This document shows positions 51,577-60,610 of a stretch of DNA of 64,000 nt, piece by piece (within the stretch, counting starts at the first letter, position 1; the number at the start of each line of letters is the position of its first letter). Location: positions 1-64,000 of the forward strand of contig DWXY01000124.1 in NCBI GenBank assembly GCA_019118935.1, read 5' to 3'. Source of the DNA: Candidatus Oscillibacter pullicola. Its GTDB lineage: Bacteria > Bacillota > Clostridia > Oscillospirales > Oscillospiraceae. The position numbers were made by a program, and so were the translations under genes. The notes beneath the pieces were generated by a model. The model searched no databases and was not told the origin of the DNA. It saw only the letters and a list, made by a program, of their open reading frames with translations.

Positions 51577-52977
51577 TCACTTAACGGGAATGGTGACAGG
51601 CACCTCCGCCTGCGCGGTGCGGGAGAAGGTGGGGCACAGCCATACCTCGTCATAGGGGTAGTTCTCCAGGGGCAGGATCTCAAAGAAGCGCCCCTCCCCC
51701 GCCGCCCGATGGGCGTCAAACGCCTCGTCGGAAATGGGGCCCTCGATGTAGGGCTCCGTCATGGTGGACCGGCTGTCCATGCTGTACTCGCTGCCCTCCG
51801 CGTCATAGTAGGTCATGGAGAACAGCTGGTGGAAGTGCATCTCCTCTTCCTCCGGGGCGCTGAACTGGACGAGCCAGCCATTCCCGCTCCGCTGCGCACT
51901 GTACAGCTCCACACCCTCCGGCAGGCGGTCCGCCGTGCCGTTGGCCAGGTCCACCCGGATGCGCTCCATGTCCTTATCCAGCCACTTCGCGCCGGTGATG
52001 TGGAGGGTCAAATGCGCGCTGTCCGCAAAGTAGGGGCTCTCCAGCCGGAAGGACTTCATGGCCGGTGTATCCGGGTCCCCGGTGGCGGAGACGCCGCTGG
52101 TGATGGTGTCGAACCGTTCCCTGTCCTCGTTTTCCAGGTAGAAGTCCAGGCCCTCCAGCCAGGCGGTGTTGTCCGGCGCCCCCTCCACGTTCACCCGGAC
52201 GTGGGTGGGATAGACCTCCACTGTGGTCACCGTCAGGGTCTGGCCGTCCAGCTGGAAGGTGCTGTCCACCGGGACGATCTCCCCCTGGGCGGTGTAGGTG
52301 GGGTCAAAGTCCAGGTCAAAGGTGAACGATGCCAGGATGTCCGGCTCCTCCCGCTCCGGTTCGTCCAGAATGGACCGGGTGGGCGCGGCGGGGCCGTTCT
52401 CCGTCCCCGTCTCCCCGGTGACGCCGAAGGCCATGGTGAAGCCCTCCGGCACGTCGTTGTCCTGGTAGTCCAGGGTGAAGTGCAGCAGCGTTCCCGGCTC
52501 CTGCCGGAAGTCCGCCCCCAGCACGGAGCAGTGCTGTCTGGGGGTGAATTCCGGCATCTCGGCGGAGAGGCTCTCGTACCCCTCTCCCTCCAGGGTGAAG
52601 AAGATGTGCACCTGTTTCTGGTCCACGATCACGTACTCGATGGTGGCGGTGACGCCGTTGGCCGTCTGGGACTGGCCGATGGGCTGGACGTAGTCGTTCT
52701 CCACCGCGGCGGAGAGGCTGGGCGACCAGGCCACCGCCTGGGCCAGCTCCCGCAGCACCGGCACGTTCCCGCAGGCCCGGGCGAAGGGCGGGAACAGGTT
52801 CACCAGCAGCACAAAGGCGGCGAAGCAGGCCGCGAGACTCCCCGCCGGGACGCCGAAGAGCCGCAGGCGGCGGTCCCGTCTCCGGCGGCGCAGCGCCCGT
52901 TCCGCCGTGCCGTCCAGTGCCGGGGGCGTGGCCTCCAGCTCTTGGAGCAGGGCCTGATATTCCTCGTTTCGGGTCAT
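51577..52977 (-). CDS. DUF4179 domain-containing anti-sigma factor
   Basis: A 466-residue membrane protein. A short cytoplasmic N-terminus (about residues 1-36, with a basic RRRRRDRRLRLFG run) is the expected sigma-binding part. One membrane helix (GSLAACFAAFVLLVNLFPPF) is followed by a DUF4179 domain (NVPVLRELAQAVAWSPSLSAAVENDYVQPIGQSQTANGVTATIEYVIVDQKQVHIFF) and further beta-rich extracellular sequence. The start overlaps the stop of the ECF sigma gene (ATGA). It should hold the sigma factor inactive until an envelope signal arrives. Confidence 0.88.
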   Translation of the reverse strand: MTRNEEYQALLQELEATPPALDGTAERALRRRRRDRRLRLFGVPAGSLAACFAAFVLLVNLFPPFARACGNVPVLRELAQAVAWSPSLSAAVENDYVQPIGQSQTANGVTATIEYVIVDQKQVHIFFTLEGEGYESLSAEMPEFTPRQHCSVLGADFRQEPGTLLHFTLDYQDNDVPEGFTMAFGVTGETGTENGPAAPTRSILDEPEREEPDILASFTFDLDFDPTYTAQGEIVPVDSTFQLDGQTLTVTTVEVYPTHVRVNVEGAPDNTAWLEGLDFYLENEDRERFDTITSGVSATGDPDTPAMKSFRLESPYFADSAHLTLHITGAKWLDKDMERIRVDLANGTADRLPEGVELYSAQRSGNGWLVQFSAPEEEEMHFHQLFSMTYYDAEGSEYSMDSRSTMTEPYIEGPISDEAFDAHRAAGEGRFFEILPLENYPYDEVWLCPTFSRTAQAEVPVTIPVK

Positions 52978-53447
52978 GGGTCTCCCTCCTCTCCCAGTTC
53001 CAGGCGCAGCAGCTGCAATGCCCGCCGCTGGCGGGTGGCCGCGGTGCCCTGGGGAATGTTCAATGCCCGGGCGGTCTCCGCCTGGGTGTATCCCGCGAAG
53101 TACCGCAGGATCACCACCGCCCGCAGGTCCTCCGGCAGGCGGCGGACCGCCTCCTTCAAGGGCAGGGCGTCGTAGGCATCCGGACCGGCGCTCTCCGGCA
53201 GGGCCTCCTCCCCCGCCAGGCGCCTGCGGCGGCGGAGCTCCCGGTGGCACGCGTTCAGCACGATCCGGGTGAGCCAGGTCTCGAAGAACGCCGGCTCTCG
53301 CAGCTGCCGCAGCGCCCGCAGGGCCTGATAGACGCCCTCGTCCACCGCCTCCAGTGCGTCGGCCTCGCTGCCCAGGTACAGGTACGCCGTCCGGTACAGC
53401 CGGGCCCGGAGAGCCTCCGCCCGGCGGGCGAATTCGTCGTGATCCAT
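52974..53447 (-). CDS. ECF-family RNA polymerase sigma factor
   Basis: A 157-residue extracytoplasmic-function sigma factor. Region 2 includes LYRTAYLYLGSEADALEAVDEGVYQALRAL and FETWLTRIVLNACHRELRRRRR. Region 4 includes LPEDLRAVVILRYFAGYTQAETARALNIPQGTAATRQRRAL. AAAGGAGG lies before the ATG at 53447. It is coupled to the DUF4179 anti-sigma gene. Autoregulation is likely by analogy but I could not assign its promoter. Confidence 0.93.
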   Translation of the reverse strand: MDHDEFARRAEALRARLYRTAYLYLGSEADALEAVDEGVYQALRALRQLREPAFFETWLTRIVLNACHRELRRRRRLAGEEALPESAGPDAYDALPLKEAVRRLPEDLRAVVILRYFAGYTQAETARALNIPQGTAATRQRRALQLLRLELGEEGDP

Positions 53448-53740
53448 GGCGGGCCTCCTTTCTCTTCTCTTCACCTATTTGAGTCCCAGGCAGCCGGTTT
53501 TGTTTTCGGCGGCAAAAAAATTTTCACAGGCTGGCAGAACGCCGCTGCACATTTCCGTGGTCTGCCGTGCGTTTGCACAGCAAAAAAGTCCCGGCCAGGG
53601 CATGTGCCTGGACGGGACACTTCTGCCCCTGGCCGCGGTCGGCCGGGGCCGTCTTTGCCGTGCAAAGGCGAGGGGGATCGGCAGAGGCGGGCTCTGCCCG
53701 CCGGAGTGTCGGCGGGAGGCGCCGGTGCCCCCCCTTGGAG
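53448..53740. other. Intergenic region between xerD and the ECF sigma gene
   Basis: No gene is seen. A CCAGG/CCTGG hairpin inside GTCCC/GGGAC arms lies around 53588-53620. The stretch nearest the sigma gene (53480-53520) holds AAAACCGGCTGCCTGGGACT on the minus strand, which could be an ECF promoter; this is a weak inference. Confidence 0.35.
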
Positions 53741-54628
53741 TTATGCCCGGGGATGGGCTTTCTGATACACATCCTTCAGCTGGTGCTTCACCACATGGGT
53801 GTAGATCTGGGTGGAGGAGATGTCCGCATGGCCCAGCATCTCCTGGATAGACCGCAGGTCCGCGCCGTTTTCCAGCAGGTGGACGGCAAAGGAGTGGCGC
53901 AGGGTGTGGGGCGTGATGTCCTTTTCGATCCCCGCCTTCTCCTGATAGTACTTGATGATCTTCCAGAACCCCTGGCGGCTCATGCGCTCGCCGTTCATGT
54001 TCACGAACAGGGCCTGCTCGCCGCCGTCGGCGATCAGCTGGGGCCGGATATCCCGCACATAGTCCTGCAGCGCCTTCACGGCCGTGTGGTACAGGGGGAT
54101 GATCCGCTCCTTGCCCCGGCTGGCACACCGGATGAAGCCCGCGGAGAGATTCAGGTCCTTCAGGTCCAGGGAGATCAGCTCGCTGACCCGGATGCCGGTG
54201 GCGTACAGCAGCTCCAGCATGGCGTGATCCCGATATCCCTTGGCGTCCACGCACTGGGGCTGCTCCAGAAACAGCTCCACCTCTTTGCTGGTGAGGATCT
54301 CCGGATACTTCCGCTCCGCCCGGTCCGCGCTGATGCTCTTGGCGGGGTTGGCCTTTACGGCGCCGGCGGAGAGCAGGAAGTTGTAAAACGACTTGACGGA
54401 GGCCAGGAACCGGGTCACCGAGGCGGCGGACTTCCCCCGTCCCCGCATCCAGCTCATGTAGTCCTGGATCATCTCTCCGCCGGCCTGCCGCAGCGTGCAG
54501 CTCTGGTGCTCCCGCAAATACGCGGAGAACTGGGTCACGTCCCGCAGATAGGAGCAGATGGTGTTCTGGGAGGCGTGCCGCTCCTCCGCCAGATAAGTCC
54601 CAAAGTCCGCGATGTCGTCTCTTGCCAA
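53741..54628 (-). CDS. xerD: Site-specific tyrosine recombinase XerD
   Basis: XerD works on chromosome dimers at dif sites. The 295-residue protein has the N-terminal core-binding domain (FGTYLAEERHASQNTICSYLRDV) and the catalytic domain with Arg in ATGIRVSELISL, Lys in RGKERIIPL, HTLRHSFAVHLL, LGHADISST and Tyr in TQIYTHV. It uses a TTG start with GGGAGGAG upstream. It follows spoIIM by 28 bases; this spoIIM-xerD pairing is also seen in Bacillus. Confidence 0.92.
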   Translation of the reverse strand: MARDDIADFGTYLAEERHASQNTICSYLRDVTQFSAYLREHQSCTLRQAGGEMIQDYMSWMRGRGKSAASVTRFLASVKSFYNFLLSAGAVKANPAKSISADRAERKYPEILTSKEVELFLEQPQCVDAKGYRDHAMLELLYATGIRVSELISLDLKDLNLSAGFIRCASRGKERIIPLYHTAVKALQDYVRDIRPQLIADGGEQALFVNMNGERMSRQGFWKIIKYYQEKAGIEKDITPHTLRHSFAVHLLENGADLRSIQEMLGHADISSTQIYTHVVKHQLKDVYQKAHPRA

Positions 54629-54656
54629 GGGTGCTCTCCTCCCTCTCTCTTTCTCT

Positions 54657-55292
54657 CTACCCCAGGATGCGCTCCAGCATCAGCCGCAGCAGCACCGGGG
54701 ACAAAAACAGCTCCGCACACACACCCGCCAGCAGCGCCAGACAGCAGGCGCCGAACCGGACCCAGCAGGCCTGGCCGTAGACCACGGGGGCAGTCCGCCG
54801 TCCTCTCCCAAAGGACACGGCCGCCAGTCCCGCGGACGTCCCCCAGGAGGACGCCGCCAGCAGGAAATAGCAGGGCATGGTCACCAGGCACCGCAGGCCG
54901 AACACCGCCAGGGCCAGCAGCACGCCGTCCACGCCGAAGGCCGCCGTGAAGCAGCACACGGAAAAGGACAGAAAAAAGCCGTAAGCCGCCGTCACACAGG
55001 GCAGCAGCACCACCCCGATGGAGGCGAACCCCAGCAGAAATGCAAGCAGCGGATAGCGGAAATAGATCACCAGGGCCGACAGAGCCGTCTGGGCGGTGGG
55101 CGCTCCCTCGCCCCCCAGGCGGACGTAGTCCTCCAGATACCGCCGCAGCTCGTCCCCCGTGGTGTCCGGCACCCGGCCCGACAGGACCTGTCCCAAAAGG
55201 ACGCCGGCCAGGAAGAACAGCGCCAGCAGAAGCAGGCGGGGCAGCGTGGGCAGCTGGACCGTGGGCCGCTTCGTCAATGTTCTCGTGTTCAA
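54657..55292 (-). CDS. spoIIM: Stage II sporulation protein M
   Basis: SpoIIM is the membrane component of the SpoIID-SpoIIM-SpoIIP engulfment machine. The 211-residue protein has four or five hydrophobic segments, including LLLLALFFLAGVLLGQVLSG and YPLLAFLLGFASIGVVLLPCVTAAYGFFLSFSV. A charged loop follows the first helix, as is typical of the family. It appears to start at TTG 55292, with GAGGTGAGG upstream. Its partner SpoIID-like protein is encoded at 19.8-21.2 kb. Confidence 0.9.
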   Translation of the reverse strand: MNTRTLTKRPTVQLPTLPRLLLLALFFLAGVLLGQVLSGRVPDTTGDELRRYLEDYVRLGGEGAPTAQTALSALVIYFRYPLLAFLLGFASIGVVLLPCVTAAYGFFLSFSVCCFTAAFGVDGVLLALAVFGLRCLVTMPCYFLLAASSWGTSAGLAAVSFGRGRRTAPVVYGQACWVRFGACCLALLAGVCAELFLSPVLLRLMLERILG

Positions 55293-55369
55293 TCCGCCTC
55301 ACCTCACCGCATCCTATGCGAGGGCGGGCGGATTTATGTAGCGGTTGACGTAAGACCTTGCCTTGTTCT

Positions 55370-55398
55370 AATATAGTTGAATTCGCCGGATTTTGCAA
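55370..55398 (-). promoter_or_regulatory. Promoter of spoIIM-xerD
   Basis: On the minus strand TTGCAA (55393-55398), 17 bases, TATATT (55370-55375). Confidence 0.7.
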
Positions 55399-55532
55399 GG
55401 AATTTACGGGAATTTTCCGTTTTTTGTGAGTTATGGCAAAATATTATGTAAACAAAATTATGTTAACTTCGTAAAACCAGGGCAAAGGAGTCCCCTCTCC
55501 CGCCCAAAAAAACGACAATATCTTGTAGACAT

Positions 55533-55562
55533 AAAAGCGGCGGCGCCCCACATTTGCCGCCG
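55533..55562 (-). terminator. Terminator of the tgt-yajC operon
   Basis: CGGCGGC (55538-55544) pairs with GCCGCCG (55556-55562), followed on the minus strand by TTTTATG. Confidence 0.6.
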
Positions 55563-55658
55563 TCGTCCCCCCTGCCGCGGGAGACCTCCCGGCTGTGGCC
55601 GCAGTCTCCGCGGCAGGGCTCAGATCTGTATTTTTGGTGAAATTCACAAGCGGCTTTT

Positions 55659-56081
55659 TCAGGCCTTGCGGACCTTGCGGACCGGACGGCGCTTCCGCTT
55701 CCTCCGGCGCCCGCCCAGCAGGCCCGCCAGAAGTCCCCCGCCTGCGCCGCACAGCAGCAGCACGCCCCCGCGGCCCAGCCAGGTGATCTGCTGCCAGCAC
55801 AGTAGCGCCACAGCCACCACCGCCAGCAGAAAGCCTGCGGCGCTCACCATGGCGCTGGCCAGGCTTCCCCAGGAGGAGCGGCGGACGCTGAGCATGGCCC
55901 CGGCGAAGGACGCCAGACAGCACGACACCGCCACGGCGGGAAAGCTCCCCTCCTCCGGCAGCACCGCCTTCACCACCAGCGCGGACAGCAGCACCGTCAG
56001 CAGCAGATAGATCCCCAGAGACAGCGCCGCACCCTCTACGAACACCAGCCACAGGGCTGTCTGTTTCCGCCCGTTACCCAT
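55659..56081 (-). CDS. TIGR04086-type four-helix membrane protein
   Basis: A 140-residue integral membrane protein with four hydrophobic segments and a strongly basic C-terminal tail (RRRKRKRRPVRKVRK). Size, topology and position after yajC fit the TIGR04086 family, which is common in Clostridia and of unknown function. GGGGAGGAA precedes the ATG. It is probably the last gene of the tgt-yajC operon. Confidence 0.85.
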   Translation of the reverse strand: MGNGRKQTALWLVFVEGAALSLGIYLLLTVLLSALVVKAVLPEEGSFPAVAVSCCLASFAGAMLSVRRSSWGSLASAMVSAAGFLLAVVAVALLCWQQITWLGRGGVLLLCGAGGGLLAGLLGGRRRKRKRRPVRKVRKA

Positions 56082-56146
56082 AAAAATTCCTCCCCTGTCA
56101 TCGCTCTATCCGAGCTTATGACAAGGGAGGGTGGTTTTATGATGGG

Positions 56147-56536
56147 TCAGTCCTTCTTTTCCTCTTCAGAGGGTGCAGCGGTCTCCTCGGCGGGAGTCTC
56201 GGGGATCTCCTCGGTCTTCTTGACCTCGTCCTCTTTCTTCTCCTCCTTGGAGGACTTCTCCTCGCTGGAGGCCTGGACGCCGGTGGTGGAGACGGCCCAC
56301 TTGGTCAGCTCCATGCGGACCCGGTCGTCGCTGGTCTCGATGACGATGGTGTCCGGCTTGACCATGACAATCTTGCCCACGATGCCGCCGATGGTGGTGA
56401 TGGTGTCGCCCTTCTTCAGGCTGTCCCGCATCTCCTGGGCCTTTTTCTTCCGCTTGTTCTCCGGGCGGATCAGCATGAAGTAGAACACCGCAATGAGAAC
56501 AACCAGCATGATGATAGAGGAGGAAGCGCCTTCCAT
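56147..56536 (-). CDS. yajC: Preprotein translocase accessory subunit YajC
   Basis: YajC associates with SecDF in the protein export machinery. The 129-residue protein has one N-terminal membrane helix (IIMLVVLIAVFYFMLIRPENKRKK) with the family RPE/Q...KK signature. The conserved LKKGDTITTIGGIVGKIVMVKPDTIVIET follows, then an unusually long Glu/Lys-rich tail. AAAGGAG lies upstream. The tgt-yajC order is common in bacteria. Confidence 0.94.
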   Translation of the reverse strand: MEGASSSIIMLVVLIAVFYFMLIRPENKRKKKAQEMRDSLKKGDTITTIGGIVGKIVMVKPDTIVIETSDDRVRMELTKWAVSTTGVQASSEEKSSKEEKKEDEVKKTEEIPETPAEETAAPSEEEKKD

Positions 56537-56610
56537 AACAACAAAACTCCTTTTCGTTACAAAGTCAGAATGACAACATTATAGCAGATGTGCCAGCTTT
56601 TGCAAGAGGG

Positions 56611-57744
56611 TCATGCGCGTTTTTCCAAATTTCCGCTGTAACGGGCCCGAAAATCCGCGAATGTCCCTTCATCCAGGGCCCGGCGGATCCGGGCGGCCAG
56701 CTCATTGTAGAAGTACAGGTTGTGCAGCACCGCCAGCCGCAGGGCCAGCACCTCGTCCGCCTTGAACAGGTGCCGGATGTACGCCCGGGAGAAGCTGCGG
56801 CAGGCGGGGCAGCCGCAGCTCTCGCTGATGGGCCGGGGGTCGGTGGCGTACTTCTCGTTGAGGATGTTCACCGTCCCCTCCCAGGTGAAGAGCTTGCCGT
56901 GGCGGCCGTTGCGGGAGGGCATCACGCAGTCGAAGAAATCCACGCCCCGGGCCACGGCCTCGATGATGTTGCTGGGGGTGCCCACGCCCATGAGGTACCG
57001 GGGCTTGTCCTGGGGCATGTGGGGTTCCACCGCGTCGATGATCTCGTACATCACCTCCGTGGGCTCCCCCACCGCCAGGCCCCCGATGGCGTAGCCGTCG
57101 CAGTCGATCTTCGCGATCTGGTCCATGTGCCACACCCGCAGGTCCGCAAACGTGGCGCCCTGGTTGATGCCGAAGAGCATCTGCCCCGGGTTCACCGTGT
57201 CCGGCAGGGCGTTGAGGCGGTCGTGCTCGGCCTTGCACCGCTCCAGCCAGCGGGCGGTGCGCTCGCAGCTGGCCTTGGCGTATTCGTAGGTGGCGGGGTT
57301 CTCCACGCACTCGTCAAAGGCCATGGCGATGTCGCTGCCCAGGTTGGACTGGATCCGCATGGACTCCTCCGGCCCCATGAAGATCCTGTGCCCGTCGATG
57401 TGGGAGGCGAAGGTGACCCCCTCCTCCCGGATCTTCCGCAAAGAGGCCAGGGAGAACACCTGGAACCCGCCGGAGTCCGTCAGGATGGGGCCGTCCCAGT
57501 CCATGAACTTGTGGAGCCCCCCCATCTGCCGGACGATGTGGTCGCCCGGCCGCAGGTGGAGGTGGTAGGTGTTGGAGAGCTCGATCTGACAGCCCACCTC
57601 TTTCAGATCATGGGCGGAGACACCGCCCTTGATGGCCCCCTGGGTGCCCACGTTCATGAACACCGGCGTCTGGACCACGCCGCCATGGGCGCAGGAGAAT
57701 TCGCCGCGCCGGGCGCGGCCCTCGGTTTTCAGCACTTTGAACAT
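56611..57744 (-). CDS. tgt: Queuine tRNA-ribosyltransferase (tRNA-guanine transglycosylase)
   Basis: Tgt swaps guanine 34 for preQ1 in GUN-anticodon tRNAs, before QueA acts. The 377-residue protein has GTQGAIKGGV, the substrate-binding DSGGFQVFSL, and the nucleophile region DFFDCVMPSRNGRHGKLFT. The zinc site is CGCPACRSFSRAYIRHLF. AAGGAG precedes the ATG at 57744. Element copy C lies directly upstream, leaving about 40 bases between them. Confidence 0.96.
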   Translation of the reverse strand: MFKVLKTEGRARRGEFSCAHGGVVQTPVFMNVGTQGAIKGGVSAHDLKEVGCQIELSNTYHLHLRPGDHIVRQMGGLHKFMDWDGPILTDSGGFQVFSLASLRKIREEGVTFASHIDGHRIFMGPEESMRIQSNLGSDIAMAFDECVENPATYEYAKASCERTARWLERCKAEHDRLNALPDTVNPGQMLFGINQGATFADLRVWHMDQIAKIDCDGYAIGGLAVGEPTEVMYEIIDAVEPHMPQDKPRYLMGVGTPSNIIEAVARGVDFFDCVMPSRNGRHGKLFTWEGTVNILNEKYATDPRPISESCGCPACRSFSRAYIRHLFKADEVLALRLAVLHNLYFYNELAARIRRALDEGTFADFRARYSGNLEKRA

Positions 57745-57787
57745 CCAGTGATCTCCTTCAATGTAATATATCTTCGATATGGGGAGG

Positions 57788-58461
57788 CCGTCCCATTGGA
57801 CGGGGAATGACAGCCATGATGATGGCTGGGCATTTCCACCCCCCATTCTCTTTTTGCACGGCGACAAAAAGAGAACGGGCCGTGGACGGTCCAAGAGAAA
57901 AAACGCCTCGGCGGGTCGGTCTGCGCAGGCGCAGCCCTCCTGCCGCCGGCGGGGGATGGTTGGCAGTCCCGCGCGGCAGTCAGGGATGGAAACGCGATGC
58001 CCTTGGGGAGTCCTTTGGCCCGGGGATGTACAGGGATACCCCCTGCTTCTCTTTCCGTTGCCGCTGGCCCGGTGGTTGATGAAAGCCTCCGCAACGGGCC
58101 GATGGGAGCATCGGCTCCTACGACCGCTCGGGCAGCGCGTAGCGAAGCGGAACGCGTGGAAAGAGGAGCTGGTCAAATGCGTTCTTGCAACCCAATTTTC
58201 GTTGGCACCCGCGCCGCGGGAATCCGCTGTCAAGTCCGCACCGCACCCCGCCGCGCCCGTCGGAGCGCCATCTCAAACACGCAGGCACCACCTCACGCCG
58301 ACCCCCGTACAGCGACTTTGCACGTACGTGCAAAGTTGCGACCAAGCGCCTTTTTCTCTTCCACCGGGCGCGGCGCATTCTCTTTTTGGGCAAGACCAAA
58401 AAGAGAATGGGGGGCGCACCCCCTGTGGGAACAGCCCCCTGCGGGAGCAGACACCCTCCGC
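57788..58461. mobile_element. 0.7-kb inverted-repeat element, copy C with flipped core
   Basis: The outer ends are like copy A: CCGTCC/GGACGG and CAGCCATGATGATGGCTGGG on the left, GCTCCCGC-type on the right. The inner hairpins (TTCTCTTTTTG-type) are at both ends. The 57-bp core (58131-58187) points the same way as in copy B, not A, so the core is inverted relative to its ends. A 22-bp palindrome (58315-58336, arm ACTTTGCACGT) replaces part of the right repeat. No gene is inside. Confidence 0.72.
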
Positions 58462-58471
58462 ACGGGATGCC

Positions 58472-58921
58472 TCACAGCATCTCCTTGATCTCCTCGCAGA
58501 AGCTGGCCGCGGACTCCGTGTCCCGCATCACCAAAAAGGCCGTGTCGTCTCCCGCCAGGGACCCCACCATGTAGGCGACGCCCATGTCGTCCAGCGCGGC
58601 GCAGGCGGCGCTGGCCAGGCCCGGCATGGTCTTGATGACCACGATGTTCTGGGCGCTGTCGATGCTGGTAATGCTCTCCCGGAAGATGGTCCGCAGCTTC
58701 TCCGCGAAGTTCAGCCGGGTCCGGTTGCCGGACACGGCGTACTTGTACACCCCATGGCCCACCGGCTCCTTGATGAGGTGCATCTGCTTGATGTCCCGGG
58801 AGATGGTGGCCTGGGTGCTGGTGATCCCCCGCTCCTGGAGACGGACGAGCAGCTGCTCCTGGGTCTCGATATTCTCCTGGCTGATGATCTCCAGGATCAT
58901 GCTCTGCCGGTCATTTTTCAT
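58472..58921 (-). CDS. argR: Arginine repressor ArgR/AhrC
   Basis: ArgR is the arginine-dependent hexameric regulator of arginine metabolism. The 149-residue protein has the N-terminal winged helix (RQSMILEIISQENIETQEQLLVRLQERGITSTQATISRDIKQM) and the C-terminal arginine-binding domain with MPGLASAACAALDDM and SLAGDDTAFLVM. AGGAGG lies before the ATG at 58921. It overlaps the nadK stop by 11 bases and closes the dxs operon. Confidence 0.95.
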   Translation of the reverse strand: MKNDRQSMILEIISQENIETQEQLLVRLQERGITSTQATISRDIKQMHLIKEPVGHGVYKYAVSGNRTRLNFAEKLRTIFRESITSIDSAQNIVVIKTMPGLASAACAALDDMGVAYMVGSLAGDDTAFLVMRDTESAASFCEEIKEML

Positions 58922-59789
58922 CTTCAAATCCTCCTGGCAGCATTTTTTGCGCAAAGATCTCGCAGAAGCTCCGCTCCGACAGCCGCACCAGCCGCACGGT
59001 GTGCTTGGACCGGCGGACCTGGATCTTGTCGTCGGCCTTCAGGGAGAAGGCCCGGCTCTCGTCCACGAACAGGTACACCGGCTTGCGGCCGTTGCGCTCC
59101 AGCTCGATGGTCAGCGTGTGCTCCGGCGAGAGGACATAGGACGAAAAGCGCATGTTGTGGGTGCAGATGGGACAGACCACCATGGTCTGGGCCACCGGCT
59201 CCACCACCGGCCCGCCGGCGGAGAGCGAATAGGCCGTGGACCCGGTGGGGGTGGCCACGATGACGCCGTCCCCGGCGATGTCCGCCAGGTGCCGGCCGTC
59301 GGAGGAGATCTTCAGATGGATCACGTGGGAGATGGGGCCCTCCCGGATCACCGCGTCGTTGAGGCCCAGATTCGTGTAGATCTGGCGGCCCTCCCGCTGG
59401 ACGGTCACGTCCAGCATCATCCGCTGCTCCGTCTGGAAGTCCCAGTCCTTCAGCTTCCGCAAGGCCTCCAGCTCCCCGGCCTCCAGCTCCGCGATGAAGC
59501 CCAGGCCCCCCATGTTGATGCCCAGCACCGGGATCTTGTTCAGGGCCACCAGCTTGGCCAGGTGCAGGATGGTGCCGTCCCCGCCGAAGGTGATCAGCAG
59601 GTCGGCGCTTTTCAGCTCCGCCGTCAGGGGCCGGGTCTTGTAGTCCCCGTAGGCCCCGTCCTTCTGGTCCTTGAAGGGGGGGCACACCACCGTCTGGAAG
59701 CCCATCTCCCGCAAAATGGCGTCCGCCCTGCGGGTGGCCTCCATGCCCCGGTCCCGGTTGGGGTTGGGGCATAGGATGATCTTTTTCAT
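58911..59789 (-). CDS. nadK: NAD kinase
   Basis: NadK phosphorylates NAD to NADP. The 292-residue protein has the diphosphate-binding GGDGTILHLAK motif, the second motif NLGLNDAVIREGP, and TPTGSTAYSLSAGGPVVEP. The first residues (KKIILCPNPNRDRGMEATRRA) are typical of the clostridial type. It overlaps the tlyA-like gene by four bases and argR by 11, so translation is coupled. Confidence 0.96.
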   Translation of the reverse strand: MKKIILCPNPNRDRGMEATRRADAILREMGFQTVVCPPFKDQKDGAYGDYKTRPLTAELKSADLLITFGGDGTILHLAKLVALNKIPVLGINMGGLGFIAELEAGELEALRKLKDWDFQTEQRMMLDVTVQREGRQIYTNLGLNDAVIREGPISHVIHLKISSDGRHLADIAGDGVIVATPTGSTAYSLSAGGPVVEPVAQTMVVCPICTHNMRFSSYVLSPEHTLTIELERNGRKPVYLFVDESRAFSLKADDKIQVRRSKHTVRLVRLSERSFCEIFAQKMLPGGFEDEK

Positions 59790-60610
59790 GGATTGCCTCC
59801 CTCTCCGTGCTCTTTCAGGGTCTGGTGGGACTCATCCACCAGGGCCTTGAGGTCAAATGTACGCTCCTGCCAGGGACCCTTTTCCAGATACCCCAGGTAC
59901 TCGATGTTCCCCTCCGGGCCCCGGATGGGGGAATAGGTCAGCCCCAGCACCGCGAAGCCCGCGTCCCTGGCGTGGTCCAGAAAGTGCTCCAGCACCTCCA
60001 GGTGGACCGCCGGGTCCCGGACCACGCCCTTCTTCCCCACCTTCTCGCGCCCGGCCTCGAACTGGGGCTTCACCAGGCAGGCGGCGTGGCCGCCGTCCTT
60101 CAGCAGCCCGTTCAGGGGCGGCAGGATCAGCTTCAGGGAGATGAAGCTCACGTCCACGGAGGCGAAGTCCAGCTCGTCCGGCACCTGCTCGTGGGTGAGG
60201 TACCGGGCGTTGGTCCGCTCCAGGCACACCACCCTCGGGTCACTGCGGAGCTTCCAGGCCAGCTGGCCGTAGCCCACGTCCACGGCGTAGACCTTTTCCG
60301 CGCCGTTTTGCAGCATGCAGTCGGTGAAGCCGCCGGTGGAGGCACCGATGTCGGCGCAGACCGCGCCGTTCAGGTCGATGGGGAAGGCCGCCATGGCCTT
60401 CTCCAGCTTCAACCCACCCCGGCTGACGTATGCCAGCGTACCGCCCCGGACCTCGATCTGGGCGTCCTCCGCCACGGCGGTGCCGGGCTTGTCCACCCGC
60501 TGGCCGTTCACAAAGACCTCGCCGCTCATGATGACCGCCTGGGCCCGCTGACGGCTCTCCTGAAGGCCCCGCTCCGTCAGCAGGACGTCCAGCCGTTTTT
60601 TTCCGCTCAT
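59786..60610 (-). CDS. TlyA-family rRNA 2'-O-methyltransferase
   Basis: A 274-residue protein with an N-terminal S4 RNA-binding domain (RLDVLLTERGLQESRQRAQAVIMSGEVFVNGQRVDKPG) and an FtsJ/RrmJ-type methyltransferase domain. The SAM motif is CADIGASTGGFTDCML, followed by VDVGYGQLAWKL. TlyA-type enzymes methylate ribose in 16S and/or 23S rRNA; the hemolysin name is historical. The ATG at 60610 has AGGAGG upstream and overlaps the dxs stop (ATGA). In Bacillus the same place is held by yqxC. Confidence 0.94.
   Translation of the reverse strand: MSGKKRLDVLLTERGLQESRQRAQAVIMSGEVFVNGQRVDKPGTAVAEDAQIEVRGGTLAYVSRGGLKLEKAMAAFPIDLNGAVCADIGASTGGFTDCMLQNGAEKVYAVDVGYGQLAWKLRSDPRVVCLERTNARYLTHEQVPDELDFASVDVSFISLKLILPPLNGLLKDGGHAACLVKPQFEAGREKVGKKGVVRDPAVHLEVLEHFLDHARDAGFAVLGLTYSPIRGPEGNIEYLGYLEKGPWQERTFDLKALVDESHQTLKEHGEGGNP

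Larger units (their letters stand above)
55293..55658. other. Intergenic region upstream of spoIIM
   Basis: It holds the spoIIM promoter (55370-55398), an AT-rich stretch, the terminator at 55533-55562, and a second long hairpin (55571-55585 with 55604-55617, one bulge). No gene is supported. Confidence 0.55.

Noticed and set aside
51343-53175. 610-codon plus-strand open frame
   Set aside because: It is antisense to the DUF4179 anti-sigma gene, which has a recognisable domain and is coupled to the sigma gene.
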